DNA of 64,000 nucleotides, from assembly GCA_933228895.1 (NCBI GenBank), contig OW121848.1, positions 157,744,688-157,808,687 of the forward strand, read 5' to 3'. This DNA comes from Platycnemis pennipes (lineage: Eukaryota; Arthropoda; Insecta; Odonata; Platycnemididae). Positions 37,418 through 47,158 of this stretch are shown piece by piece. Under the pieces are notes generated by a model that was given only the letters and a program-made list of their open reading frames with translations, was not told where the DNA came from and searched no databases. The translations under genes and the position numbers were made by a program. Within the stretch, counting starts at the first letter, position 1. Each line of letters opens with the position of its first letter.

Positions 37418-37615
37418 TTTGTTTTAAATAAGAAAGAAAAAGTGACCGGGAGGAGGTTACATCCTGCTATGAGCTATTTTCTGTCAGTACATTGTCAAGA
37501 ATATGCCAAGACACCCGAGTATGAGAAGCTATATAGCTTCCAAAAGAGTAAACCAGTGAAATGTATCTTATAGAATGTTCATTTCTACGTTTATTTATGT
37601 ATATAAATATTTTTT
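37418..37615 (+). repeat. Left arm of a ~198-bp near-identical inverted repeat
   Basis: From TTTGTTTTAAATAAG to ATAAATATTTTTT this arm matches 38705-38903 in reverse complement with only a base or two of difference (for example GTACATTGTC versus GTACATAGTC). Its + strand can be read as a short C-terminal-looking frame, KVTGRRLHPAMSYFLSVH then EYAKTPEYEKLYSFQKS, ending TAG. The two arms are separated by 1.09 kb. Confidence 0.85.
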
Positions 37616-38259
37616 GTCACCGTAGGCATGTGTTGTTTAGAATGTTAATGCTATTTAGAATAAAATGGTTTTTGGGACCTTTTACCAAGAATTGAGTACT
37701 TGTTATTCTATTAGCTGTCATCGTATTAAATTGAAATTTCAACCAAATATAGCCGATTATGTTTTTGACATTTGATTAAACAATTATTAATTATTTAAAA
37801 GTTAAAGTTATGAAATTTGTAAAACCTTGCAACAAAACTGGTCATTCTACTGAAACTGTAGTGGGACCTTTGCAGCTGTAATGGTTTTGCGGTTGTCTGC
37901 ACGAAAAGTGTAGAGAAATAATAATTACCAATACTACGTCTGACTGTATTATAACTGATTTTCTCTATAAGTGTAGATAGGTTCTCAAACTCAGGGGCTT
38001 AACGTAGGTACTTAGCTGACTGTAGATCCTTACCAAAATGTGCATTGATTATTTAAAAAGTGCTTACCTTGTCATAGTAATACTACAGTTCATTCTTTCC
38101 ATCACCTCCACTTCAGAGTAATGGGGGCGTTTACTCGGAACCGAAATCGCAATTTTGTACACGAAATCGTTAGATGGAAACGAAAAACGAATTTTAGTGA
38201 AAACATGAATCTTCTAACCACAACCATTCACTCATAAATCAAAAATTAAAATAAGCAAA

Positions 38260-38525
38260 AGGTGACGCCCAACGAAAATGCTGCTGTGATAACATTGACG
38301 TCATTTTTCCTCCCGTCCTTGACTGCTTTCAGGGGAGGGGGAAGGGAGTGGAGGGGGGTTCTCGGAAGGTCTGCTCGCACAGATGCTGTCGAAATCGCTC
38401 CCATTGGCCGAGTCAGCTGTGTCCCCCCCTTTGCGATAAGGCGAAGTAGCTTCGCGGGCTCAGTTGTGATTGGACGAAGTAGATATACGTCAGAGGTTGC
38501 ACCACACCCACTTTTCCGAAAGGGT
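38260..38525. other. GC-rich segment between the inverted-repeat arms
   Basis: A GC-rich island in AT-rich surroundings with TGACGTCA (38297), ATTGGCCG (38403) and GATTGG motifs of the kind found in promoters. No gene is recognised next to it. An 88-codon frame (38262-38528) is probably due to composition. Confidence 0.3.
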
Positions 38526-38704
38526 TAAAAACATCAGTTTTTCGCCGCTTATAACTCGGGAAATAATTGTTGGATCAGAAAACGGAAAAATACTGGTCCT
38601 TTTATTTTACAAACTCTATCAGATTCGGCAATAAAAAAAATATGGTAAACGACCCCATTCAATTCAGTACATGGGGGTACCATTTATTTTTAAACCCTTT
38701 AAAC

Positions 38705-38903
38705 CAAAAAATATTTATATACATAAATAAACGTAGAAATGAACATTCTATAAGATACATTTCACTGGTTTACTCTTTTGGAAGCTATATAGCTTCTCAT
38801 ACTCGGGTGTCTTGGCATATTCTTGACTATGTACTGACAGAAAATAGCTCATAGCAGGATGTAACCTCCTCCCGGTCACTTTTTCTTTCTTATTTAAAAC
38901 AAA
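38705..38903 (-). repeat. Right arm of the ~198-bp inverted repeat
   Basis: Reverse complement of 37418-37615. The minus strand carries the same short frame (38930-38748). The near identity means recent duplication, gene conversion or recent insertion of a fold-back element. Confidence 0.85.
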
Positions 38904-38992
38904 GGTTTTAAATTTTTTTAATTTATTCATTATTGATTTAGCATCTATAATATATGATGATGATCATTTATTATTATTTGATAATATTACAG

Positions 38993-39150
38993 TAGAAGCC
39001 AGTTATAATGAGTACAGCATATAGTGAGATTCTCACAATAACGAGTGATTGGCAATGTACCATCAAAAGGCCCATGATTAACATGTAAAATAAAACGGAT
39101 ATAGTGAGGCCAAGAAGCTCCTGCCACAGTATACGCTAGGTGTCATGAAC
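38993..39150. repeat. Possible pogo/Tigger-like terminal fragment
   Basis: CAGTAGAAGCCAGTTATAAT followed by GAGTACAGCATATAGTGAG resembles the CAGTAGAA...TTATAA...GAGTAC starts of Tigger-like elements. No matching right end was found. Confidence 0.35.
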
Positions 39151-39359
39151 GGTATTTCTTGAGGGCGATGCACTGCAAAGTACAAATTAATGCATGGTAT
39201 TTATCTTTAGTGGCATTATTAGTCAACTACAACTTAGAATACAAGATTTGTGCCATCTGTACATTATTTAAAGTCCAGGCATTCATGATTTATGGCCTGC
39301 CCTGGTGTACCTTGCAAATGCTTGCACTTTTCAGTTGTTCATTTGTTAATCCAATTTCA

Positions 39360-39519
39360 CATAGAGGTGGAAGATGAACAAGTGGAAAAGTATCTAGCCA
39401 ATTACACGGCAGCGGAGAACGGTGGTGTGGGTAAGGGGTGGAGTTCAGCCCACCTGTCTTCGCCCTCCCGCCTCCACCCGCGCATTCCCGTCACTCCACC
39501 CGCTTGTTCCTGCCCCTAG
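39360..39519 (+). other. Possible isolated coding exon, unidentified
   Basis: After TTAATCCAATTTCACATAG an open frame reads VEDEQVEKYLANYTAAENGG and then a Ser/Pro-rich end with a TAG stop near 39519. The acceptor-like start, codon-like composition and local GC rise are suggestive. No partner exon or protein family is recognised, and it may belong to a transposon. Confidence 0.2.
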
Positions 39520-39864
39520 ACTGAAGCAGACGATGCTTGAATCATTTTTCAGCTGGCAATAGAAATTGAAAGTACTGTGCTGTTAATTTGAAGCCTGTGT
39601 ATGTGTGATCGAAAGGTCCCACGTTTGTTTTGTTATGTTATTTATTCTGGCGACGAAGTCATCAAAGTTTTCCGTTGACAAAGAATTATTTATTTCCTTG
39701 TAATTTTACAATTCATATATCCTGGTTTCGATTAATTTTTCCTATTGGCAGAAATAATGGGAATACATAGGTACTTATGTTTTCTGGTGCATTTGTTAAT
39801 TTGTGCATAATTTTTCATTTTCTTCTAAATGATAATAGAATCAATTATTATTATAATGTTTGGT

Positions 39865-41840
39865 GAGTAATGATAATGATGATAATGATAATTTATTCCA
39901 TCCGGGAGACATTACAGGAATGTATTGGACAGGTCAAGATAAAAAAAATATAAAAATGGTTCACAAAGAAGGCACGTATAGATTAACACAACAAAAAGTA
40001 CTCTTCCACACTATAAAAACACTTTGACATCAGGAACTTCCTTAGCTGGCATTTGAATGCAGACATTGTTTGAGTGTTTTTTAAATGCACCGGAAGGGCA
40101 TTGTACAATTTTATACACATAACTCTGGGACCTAATGAGGAGACCTTAAAATTTTGCTGAATTACGTGTAGATCAGTTATATGTCTTGTCTTGTGTTCAT
40201 GATAAAACTCATTTTTTACAAACCAAGATAAATTTTCCCTGGTAAAAACCAATGTACAGTAAATATAAATAGATGGCACGGTAAGCAAATCTAATTTTTT
40301 AAAAAGAGGTCGGCAATGGCTCCTGAACTGGGCATTACACATAGATCTTACAATCTTCTTTTGAATTCTAAAAGTATTAATTAGTAAGGAGGAAGAACCC
40401 CATATGACAATACCATACGACACATGCGAATAAAAATATGCATAGTAGACACTTTTGAGTACTTTAACACTAAGTGAGTGTTTAACTGTGGACAATAAAT
40501 AGTAGGCAGAGTTTAATTTTTTACACAAATTCTCAATGTGGTGAGACCAATTTAATAGTGGGTCGATTAGGACACCAAGAAATTTAACCCAATCCCCCAG
40601 TTGAAGATCTGCATCAATGCAAGAATGCAATTTATGAAGACGTCTTGAGGATGCCGAAAAGAATAGAGTCTGGGTTTTCTTCTCATTCAAACATAGTTTG
40701 TTGCCCCAGCACCAATCCGACATCCTAACCATAGTCTCATTGCATACCTCCACAATGCCATTATAGCCTGGTTGGCCACTTAGGAAATTTACATCATCTG
40801 CATACATTACTACCTTATCACGTTCTTTTTGCCGCAGGGTCGCTGATAGGTCATTAACAAAAATGAGAAAGAGGACAGGACCCAAGATTGAGCCTTGGGG
40901 CACTCCAGTGGAAACAACTTGTACATCAGAGATAAACTTTTTCCCATCCTTACATATCTCAACAACCTGCTGACGGTTGGACAAATACGACTTCAACCAA
41001 CTGTGTGCTACACCTCTAATACCTATATATTCACATTTCCCGAGAAGTAACTCATGGTCAACAGAATTAAAGGCATTAGTGAGGTCAAAGGAAATTCCCA
41101 TGGCAACATGACTGTTGTTCAGCTGTTCGACTATGAAGTCGACTGCAGAGAAGAGAGCTTGGGTAGTTGATTTCCCTCTGCAAAAACCAAACTGAGACTG
41201 GGATATTACATTGTGCTTCTCCAAAAATTCCCTCAACCTAATGCAGTAAACATATTCCATTATTTTGGAAAATTGTGAAAGAAGAGATATGGGCCTATAA
41301 TTACTGATTGAGTTCTTATCTCCTTTGTTTTTATATACTGGTATGACCTTTGAGGTTTTCAAAATGTCGGGAAATTCACCCAGAAGGAGAGACTGGTTAA
41401 TGAGGTACAGAAGTGGTTCTTTTATTGCATACCCACACTCTTTAAGAAGTGGGCCAGGGATACCATCAAGGCCTGAAGATTTTTTATTTCCTACTTTACG
41501 TAAGTGTTTGGATAGTTCGGATGGACAGCAGGGTCGAAGGAACATTGAGTGAGGAACTACTGTAACATTATCTCTAGTAGTATGGGGCTGGATAACAGGG
41601 GGAGTTGGAACTGGCAATTCAGTAAAAAAGTTATTAAGTGTGTTAGCCAACTGCTTTAGACCTAGAGTGCCTGAATCATTATCCACAAAAGGCAAGATTT
41701 TACTTTTCTTGACATTTACAGCTTTGTTAATTAGATTCCATGCTTCCTTGGTTTTGTTAGTAGCATTAATAATGAGGGAATCATTGAACATTTTTTTCTT
41801 ATGATTGATAACAGTATAAATTTTGCATATGAAAATTTAG
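39865..41840 (-). mobile_element. CR1/Jockey-group LINE, 5'-truncated, with intact reverse-transcriptase frame
   Basis: Read on the minus strand: truncated 5' end near 41840 (a stop lies just upstream of the frame), reverse transcriptase 41791-39983, a short 3' UTR with GTCTCCCGGATGGAATAA, and a tail of ATTATC/ATTATCATC-type repeats at 39865-39895. Microsatellite-like 3' tails occur in several CR1/Daphne-like clades. No endonuclease domain is present because of 5' truncation. Confidence 0.8.
39983..41791 (-). CDS. LINE reverse transcriptase (ORF2 C-terminal part)
   Basis: A 602-residue uninterrupted frame. Landmarks in order: KSSGLDGIPGPLLKECG, LPVYKN-type KVIPVYKNKGDKNSISNY then RPISLLSQFSKIMEY, QFGFCRGKSTTQALF, motif A GISFDLTNAFNSVDHELL, motif B GVPQGSILGPVLFLIFVNDL, motif C VVMYADDVNF (catalytic YADD) and motif D/E KTQTLFFS...FLGVLIDPLLNWSHHI. 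The end (residues about 430-602) has LGPRVMCIKLYNALP and a C-terminal FKCQLRKFL typical of Jockey/CR1 elements. All catalytic Asp residues are present. The N-terminal endonuclease has been lost, so it cannot retrotranspose by itself. Being open over 1.8 kb, it is among the youngest insertions here. Confidence 0.9.
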   Translation of the reverse strand: MFNDSLIINATNKTKEAWNLINKAVNVKKSKILPFVDNDSGTLGLKQLANTLNNFFTELPVPTPPVIQPHTTRDNVTVVPHSMFLRPCCPSELSKHLRKVGNKKSSGLDGIPGPLLKECGYAIKEPLLYLINQSLLLGEFPDILKTSKVIPVYKNKGDKNSISNYRPISLLSQFSKIMEYVYCIRLREFLEKHNVISQSQFGFCRGKSTTQALFSAVDFIVEQLNNSHVAMGISFDLTNAFNSVDHELLLGKCEYIGIRGVAHSWLKSYLSNRQQVVEICKDGKKFISDVQVVSTGVPQGSILGPVLFLIFVNDLSATLRQKERDKVVMYADDVNFLSGQPGYNGIVEVCNETMVRMSDWCWGNKLCLNEKKTQTLFFSASSRRLHKLHSCIDADLQLGDWVKFLGVLIDPLLNWSHHIENLCKKLNSAYYLLSTVKHSLSVKVLKSVYYAYFYSHVSYGIVIWGSSSLLINTFRIQKKIVRSMCNAQFRSHCRPLFKKLDLLTVPSIYIYCTLVFTRENLSWFVKNEFYHEHKTRHITDLHVIQQNFKVSSLGPRVMCIKLYNALPVHLKNTQTMSAFKCQLRKFLMSKCFYSVEEYFLLC

Positions 41841-41995
41841 TTAAGGAAGAAAAGAATTGAACAGGAGGCTGAGTAATTAATTTTTTAAATTTTAATTGGA
41901 ATAAATTTGATATTTATTCTGTGAAAGCCATCCTTTAACCCTTTCCAGTACCACAGAAAGAAAAACACGAGCCAAATCCACAAAAATTAACTTTA

Positions 41996-42036
41996 CTACG
42001 ACCCAGGTTTCACTGTATTACAGCATCATCAGGTAG
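41996..42036 (-). ncRNA. Hammerhead ribozyme of the Penelope-like element
   Basis: The minus strand reads CUAC-CUGAUGA-UGCUGUAAUACAG-UGAAA-CCUGG-GUC-GUAG. CUAC pairs with GUAG (stem I). CUGU/ACAG forms stem II around AAU. CC/GG is a minimal stem III. The CUGAUGA and GAAA core boxes are intact and GUC is the cleavage triplet. Hammerheads with very short stem III are known from the terminal repeats of Penelope-like elements, and the position fits: downstream of the endonuclease ORF. Confidence 0.75.
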
Positions 42037-42952
42037 CGTATATCAAAGATGCACCAACATATATATGAAAGAACCGAAATGGGGAGGGGGAAGGGAGGGA
42101 GGAAAGGGGAGGAGCGTGGGAGTGGACGGTTATTGGTGGTCAACAGAAGTGACCAGTGTGGGGAAAAGGACTGTGGGAGATGTGGGCAGGAGTGGGTAAC
42201 AGGGGGTGAGGTGGTCACAAATGAGTGTCAAATATAAAAACAAAAGTCTCGAAAGGTTCCTTTGAAGACAAGACCTTCTCTAGAAGTTTGTTGCAGCACT
42301 GGACCCCGTCTGTTGGGTGCTCCGTTGAGAGGTCGTAAATGTGGGAGGGGCAGACCCCTGGGTGATGCCCCTTTACAAAGGGTGTGAAATGCAATGACTC
42401 CATTCCTTGCTGTGGGTTGAGCGGTGCCGATGATGGAGGCCTCTGTTCGTTTGCCCCCTTGGTGAAGGAGCAACTACCGAGTGGGGTACCCCCACCCCTG
42501 TTGGTGGAATTCGGTGCAGCTCCTTGTCAGTCAGATGTCCCGTGGAGGAGTTGCAAAAGATGGGCCCAGAGAGGGTGAGGCGGCATGGAGGGGGGGAAGG
42601 GGGAAAGTGGACGGCATGGCGAAGCCTTTCTTTGCAAAGGGATGATGTTGTGCTGTGGTTCCTTTCCTCTGGTGGTGCATGTGGAAGCAATGGTGAAAAA
42701 TCTCCTTCGGTACTATTGTTGAGGTCCGAATAAGATATAGGAGTGGAGCCTTAAGCGCATCGGAAGGAGGGGAAGGGAGAAGAAGCGTAAATGAGATGGT
42801 GAGGGGGGGGGGAATTGGGTGGGAGTGCTGGTGGATTGATTAGGTTGTCGTGGTCTGAGTTTGGTTTTGGTTAAAGTTGATGGAAAGAAGGGTAGAATTA
42901 AGGTCATATAAAAATTCATTGAGGAGAGGGATATTTTTCTTGGCTCGCTCGA

Positions 42953-43582
42953 TTATTTTGATCTGCTCCAAAGCGTCCAATCTTTTACCCTTCTTCTCAA
43001 AAGGAGAACTTTCACTACAAAATTGCACTTATGCCTTGTCTCTATCAAATGCTTAGCCACCATGGAGGTTATATTGCCTGTCTCCGTGCACTTTTGGTGT
43101 TCTTTCATCCGCGTGGAAAAATCACGTCCAGTCTGTCCGATGTATGAAGCACCACACTCGCACGTTACTTCGTAAACGCCACTTTTCCTACCCTTATTCA
43201 TGGAGTCCTTGTTATTACAGAGGAGCCTATTCAGAGTAGTAGGCGTATAAAAGGCAACCTTAAACTTGTCTTTTGGGATAATGTTAGCTATTTTGTTCGA
43301 TAGTTTGCCCATGAACGGTATTTTACACCACTTGCGTAAACTCTTACTTCTTTCGGGTTGGAGGGAGGTGTTTAGGCTTATGGCCACTTTCTTCCGTTTC
43401 TTCGCCAGAAGGGAATTAATTAGTTTAATGCTATAACCGTTGTTCACTGCTATGGTCTTGATCGTACGGAGTTCTTTATCAAAATTAATTTTGGACATGG
43501 GAATATTTACTAATCTGTGAAGCATTGAGTTGAAGCTGGCCAGTTTATGGGCTATGGAATGGCAGGAGTCGGCGGGAATCAC
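42953..43582 (-). pseudogene. Penelope-like GIY-YIG endonuclease region
   Basis: A 209-residue frame following the reverse transcriptase. Basic connector (AKKRKKVAISLNT, SLRKWCKIPFMG), LPF...FYTPTTLNRLLCNNKDS, then GVYEVTCECGASYIGQTGRD and FSTRMKEHQK: the GIY-YIG nuclease core (here G-V-Y ... Y-I-G) with its conserved Arg and a Cys-Gly finger-like motif. The rest of the domain (FEKKGKRLDALEQIKIIE, with the catalytic Glu) lies in another frame at 42840-43028, so a frameshift near 43020 breaks the gene. Confidence 0.85.
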
Positions 43583-43589
43583 TTGATCA

Positions 43590-43930
43590 GTGAATTTGGG
43601 TTTTCTATAAATTCAAAACTCATGTTTGAGATGCCGTATGTCGATGGTAAGGTCCAGAAAGTTTATCTTTTTATCTGTTTCTAATTCCATGGTTAATTTG
43701 ATGGATTGGTGTTGTGAATTTAGGAATCCCAAGAATTGGTGTAACTGTCTGTGGCTGCCCGTCCAACAACAAATCACATCATCTACATATCTACACCAGT
43801 AAAAATCGTTCCTGATGTGGTCCTTCCTGTGTTGAAAATTCCCTCCTCAATTTTGTCCATGAATATTTCAGTCAGGATTGGTGAAAGTGGTGATCCCATA
43901 GCCAGCCACTTTCGTTTGCTAATGATATTT
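43590..43930 (-). pseudogene. Penelope-like reverse transcriptase, C-terminal fragment
   Basis: The minus strand shows GSPLSPILTEIFMDKIEEG, a frameshift, then FYWCRYVDDVICCW (the YVDD catalytic motif) and KKINFLDLTIDI (the F-L-D motif after it), with one TGA before IYRKPKFTDQVIP, which joins the endonuclease frame. Confidence 0.8.
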
Positions 43931-43934
43931 TCTT

Positions 43935-44188
43935 CAAGGCTAATGTCAACCCACACATATCAAAGGAATTACACAGACTAATGACAGTTTGCATAGACCA
44001 AAATTACTTCCTCTTCAATGGTCTGTACTACCAACAAAAGGAGGGGCTGGCTAATGGAATCACCACTTTCACCGATCCTGGCTGAAATATTCATGGACAA
44101 AATTGAGGAGGGAATTTTCGACACAGGATACGACCACATCAGGAACGCGTTTTACTGGTATAGGTATGTAGATGATGTGATTTGTTGT
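43935..44188 (+). mobile_element. Second Penelope-like fragment, head-to-head with the first
   Basis: The + strand reads VNPHISKELHRL, DQNYFLFNGLYYQQKEGLAN, then (shifted) EIFMDKIEEGIFDTGYDHIR and FYWYRYVDDVICC. This is the same reverse-transcriptase region as 43600-43930 but in opposite orientation. It ends abruptly at 44188, where the 250-bp direct repeat begins. Confidence 0.8.
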
Positions 44189-44437
44189 TGAAGTTCAAAT
44201 GTATCTTTTTCGACTGGTATGTTTAAAAATTCATGCGTAAAATAAAATGAATGGAATCCATTAGAAACAATTTATTTATTGATATGCTCAAAAATCTGGT
44301 CATCCTCATTCTTGGAAGTATGAGAGGCATAAAGATTCAACTGGAGTGGCCTTGTGCTGGAAAGAGGAAAGACGTTGATTTTCTAGTACCTACCTACTGA
44401 TAGAAGATAAATGTGAAGGCAGAAAGCATTGTGACAT
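44189..44437 (+). repeat. Left copy of a 250-bp direct repeat around a Copia gag fragment
   Basis: From TGAAGTTCAAATGTATC to AAAGCATTGTGACA(T) the sequence is repeated at 45444-45693 with roughly 95% identity. It begins TG and ends CA, as LTRs do, but no primer-binding site or clear target duplication was found. The copies may be LTR remnants or a segmental repeat. Confidence 0.7.
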
Positions 44438-44612
44438 AGCACCCTTGGGCATTAATACACTTTTTCCAGTGATTGTGCCAGCTCTAGTAGGCTTCATGGA
44501 ACACATTAAGGGGGACCTCTCTCAGGCACTTTTTATGTAACATATACATTTATAACCTATATGGACAACTACGAAGAAAGTGTTTTCAATTCCAAAAGCA
44601 CCCTTGTGAAAA

Positions 44613-45275
44613 ATGTTTTTCTGTAACCAGAGGATCCAACCTCTGCTGTCCTACACTTTATCATATGATTATGAATCAACCACTGTTACCTTGGTGAGCA
44701 TGGAGCCATCCTTCTTAACCATGAGCTTGGCATGGCTTCGGATTGAGGAGTTCAAAGCTGCACGTGAGAACCAAATGAGGGATGGATCGTCATCGTCCCT
44801 GTCAACATCTTTCGGAACTGCTTTCTTTGCTCATGCCCGGGCAGGGCCAGGTCAGTGCGGGGTGAGATTCTTGCCTTATCCATCTTTTCCTCAAGGGTGT
44901 TTGAACTGCGGCCATCTACAACATGAAGTGATATACTGCTTCAAACCCGGCGGTGGAGCCCATCGAGTATGCGGCAGGGGCAGGAATGGTTTCCACCAAG
45001 GGGTGAGGAGAGGCTGGAACTCTCTATCCCAGAACCATGGACAAGGGAAAAGCAATAGAGGTGGCTGTGGCCAAGGCGGAACTTCCCGGGTGGAGACAGC
45101 ATCAATAGCAAACACAGCAGATGACACTTTGTCTGCTGTTTACTCCTTCTTGGGTAATAACACTCTCCAAGAGGAGACTGCCTCTAGGGCTGCCATTGTT
45201 AGAAGTAACAAGGTGAGTGCTATGGTTAGTATGCATGTTGAACTGGTAATATTTCTTCTTGACTCAGGGTCCTGA
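44613..45275 (+). pseudogene. Copia-type gag with zinc knuckle, running into protease start
   Basis: A 220-residue frame. LSYDYESTTVTLVSMEPSFL, then LTMSLAWLRIEEFKAA, resembles the UBN2-type Copia Gag. CLNCGHLQHEVIYC fits the C-x2-C-x4-H-x4-C zinc knuckle exactly. A Gly/Arg/Asn-rich linker follows, and the frame stops right after FLLDSGS, the active-site start of the Copia protease. Integrase and reverse transcriptase are missing, and the frame before 44613 is decayed. Confidence 0.7.
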
Positions 45276-45443
45276 GTGTTGTAAGTTTGTTCTCATCTTA
45301 AGTGTGTTAATAACAATCTGAGTGATCAAGTTCTGATTGAGTTTTTATTTAATGAAACACCAATTTCCTGGGCCGTATAATAATAAAAAATGAAATGAAA
45401 AAGAAATAAATTAAGTTGATACTTACAACTACTGCTCATATCA

Positions 45444-45693
45444 TGAAGTTCAAATGTATCCTTTTCGACTGGTATGTTTAAAAATTCATGCCTAAAATAA
45501 AATGAATGGATCCATTAGAAACAATTTATTTATTGATTGGCTCAAAAGTCTTGTCATCCTCATTCTTGGAAGTATATGAGAGGCATAAAGATTCAACTGG
45601 AGTGGCCTTGCACTGGAAAGAGGAAATACGTCAATTTTCTAGAACCTACCTACTGATAGAAAATAAGTGTGAAGGCAGAAAGCATTGTGACAT
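45444..45693 (+). repeat. Right copy of the 250-bp direct repeat
   Basis: Matches 44189-44437. In this copy a frame reads STGVALHWKEEIRQFSRTYL, but it is not recognised and is interrupted in the left copy. Confidence 0.7.
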
Positions 45694-46687
45694 GATAATG
45701 ACCATCGTAACCTACGGCTGCTCTTCTCTCATTCTTGATTGGTCAAGTGAAGGTGGTCTTTATCATGTGAAAATGCATCAGAGCATGATTTATGTGTCCC
45801 AATTATCACAGTATAGATGATCATTTTTCATTGTTGAAATGTAAGTAGAAACCAAGAAAATCATGCCTTCTCTGATAGCTTCCCTTGACAATCAGTGGAA
45901 TACTCTCAAGTTTTATATTAGTAAGAGGGCGATTTTAAGAGCAGGATAACTGTGAAAGAATTAAGATAGAATAGATGTGTTCGCCAGAATGTTTAAAATG
46001 GGTGCTGCATTCACTGTCAATTGTGAGTCTCAGTAATGCACCCTTGAACAACATCTAGCAAAATATTTCCACGAAAGACATGTAAGTGATTTATTTTGCA
46101 AATAATGTGTACAAGAAATCTACCTGAGCAACTCACTGTATCAGCTATATTTTCAATGAAAGATTTTTTCCAAGATAAAATTCCTACATATTACTCAGAT
46201 AATCTTTTGAATCCCTTGCAGAAGTAATTCAACTTGACAGATGAGCTGAAGAATCCTGTCCTAATCTTCCCAGTATATGTACAAACGGCAGAAGAATGCC
46301 TTTCAAATATTGTGCAATATTTGATTACTATATAGTATTTGGTAATTTGGTTAAAGCAAATTTTTTATATGTAAATGACCAGTGCATCAGCCTATTTGAG
46401 GTTGCCATAAACGGAAGATTTTTGAAAACTCTCAAGGAAGTATAGGTACATAATAAAAATTACTGAGCAGCTTTCCACACATACATTATCAGCAGTTGGA
46501 GTGGAAAGAGCCTTATTCACTTTAAATGTGGAGGCTCTAAGAATTGTGAAATAAATCATCAAATTGTCAGGCTGCTCAGTTATAATTCATTCAGCCGTTA
46601 TGATTGCTATTTCTGCAGGAGTTTTAAGTAGATGCCCATGTTCATCTTCAAAGTTAAATAAAAACATTAAAATTTTAATGATTTTAT
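45694..46687. other. Spacer with possible decayed transposon coding sequence
   Basis: AT-rich. Near 46480-46560 a + strand reading THTLSAVGVERALFTLNVEA resembles the C-terminal dimerisation part of hAT transposases, but it is short and broken. Nothing else recognised. Confidence 0.25.
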
Positions 46688-46762
46688 TATCAATCTAGGC
46701 CCATATTATGAACAAATTAAAACATTAATGTTTTAATTTGTTCATATGGGCCTAGATTGATA
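46688..46762. repeat. 75-bp near-perfect palindrome
   Basis: TATCAATCTAGGCCCATAT on the left pairs with ATATGGGCCTAGATTGATA on the right. The arms continue through AACAAATTAAAACATT to a centre with no loop. The left arm has three extra bases (TAT). It would form a long snap-back hairpin in single-stranded form. Confidence 0.9.
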
Positions 46763-46989
46763 TACCGTCAATATTAATAATAAAAACTCATAATGATACT
46801 GTATCTAGCTTTAAAAGTATGACTTAATGATAAGAAACACAAATATTGTCAAATCACTTTTATGATTATAGATAAGGTCATTTGTTTTTATTATTAAATG
46901 TTTTGCGTTTATCAATGAGTCAGGAAGTTTAAATGGGAAAAGAGCATTCAAAATGTAATCACAATTAATTTAAATTTGACTATTAAATA

Positions 46990-47158
46990 AATTTTTGGAG
47001 GTACCACTTTGCACAAGTATTTAGTTATATTTTTAAAATATAACTGTAGTTTATTTATAAATACATGTACAGAGTGGAAAAATATTGGAGAAATACTTGT
47101 ATACATTTGGAAAATATAACTAAATACTTATACAAAGCGGTGCTCTCCCAAAATTTCG
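46990..47158. repeat. Short MITE-like inverted repeat element
   Basis: About 45 bases at 46990-47034 (TTGCACAAGTATTTAGTTAT) recur inverted at 47110-47158 (ATAACTAAATACTTATACAA) with a few mismatches, around an AT-rich centre. No coding capacity. Confidence 0.6.

Larger units (their letters stand above)
41940..43930 (-). mobile_element. Penelope-like element, 5'-truncated, with 3' hammerhead
   Basis: Read from 43930 downward: the end of the reverse transcriptase (about 43930-43590, with YVDD), the GIY-YIG endonuclease (43582-42900), a GC-rich 3' UTR (42840-42050) and a terminal repeat with a hammerhead ribozyme (41996-42036) ending near 41940. The copy begins inside the reverse transcriptase, abutting a second copy in opposite orientation at about 43935. 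A stop and a frameshift break the frame. Confidence 0.85.

Noticed and set aside
38262..38528. 88-codon frame in the GC-rich island
   Set aside because: Overlapping frames on the same island and no motif. More likely regulatory-type or repeat DNA.
42000..42860. Overlapping frames on both strands of the GC-rich stretch
   Set aside because: This is the 3' UTR of the Penelope-like element. Frames are short, overlap in all phases and lack motifs.
44613..45275. A host zinc-knuckle protein gene
   Set aside because: The order Gag, CCHC, then LLDSGS is that of Copia polyproteins, and it stops at the protease start.
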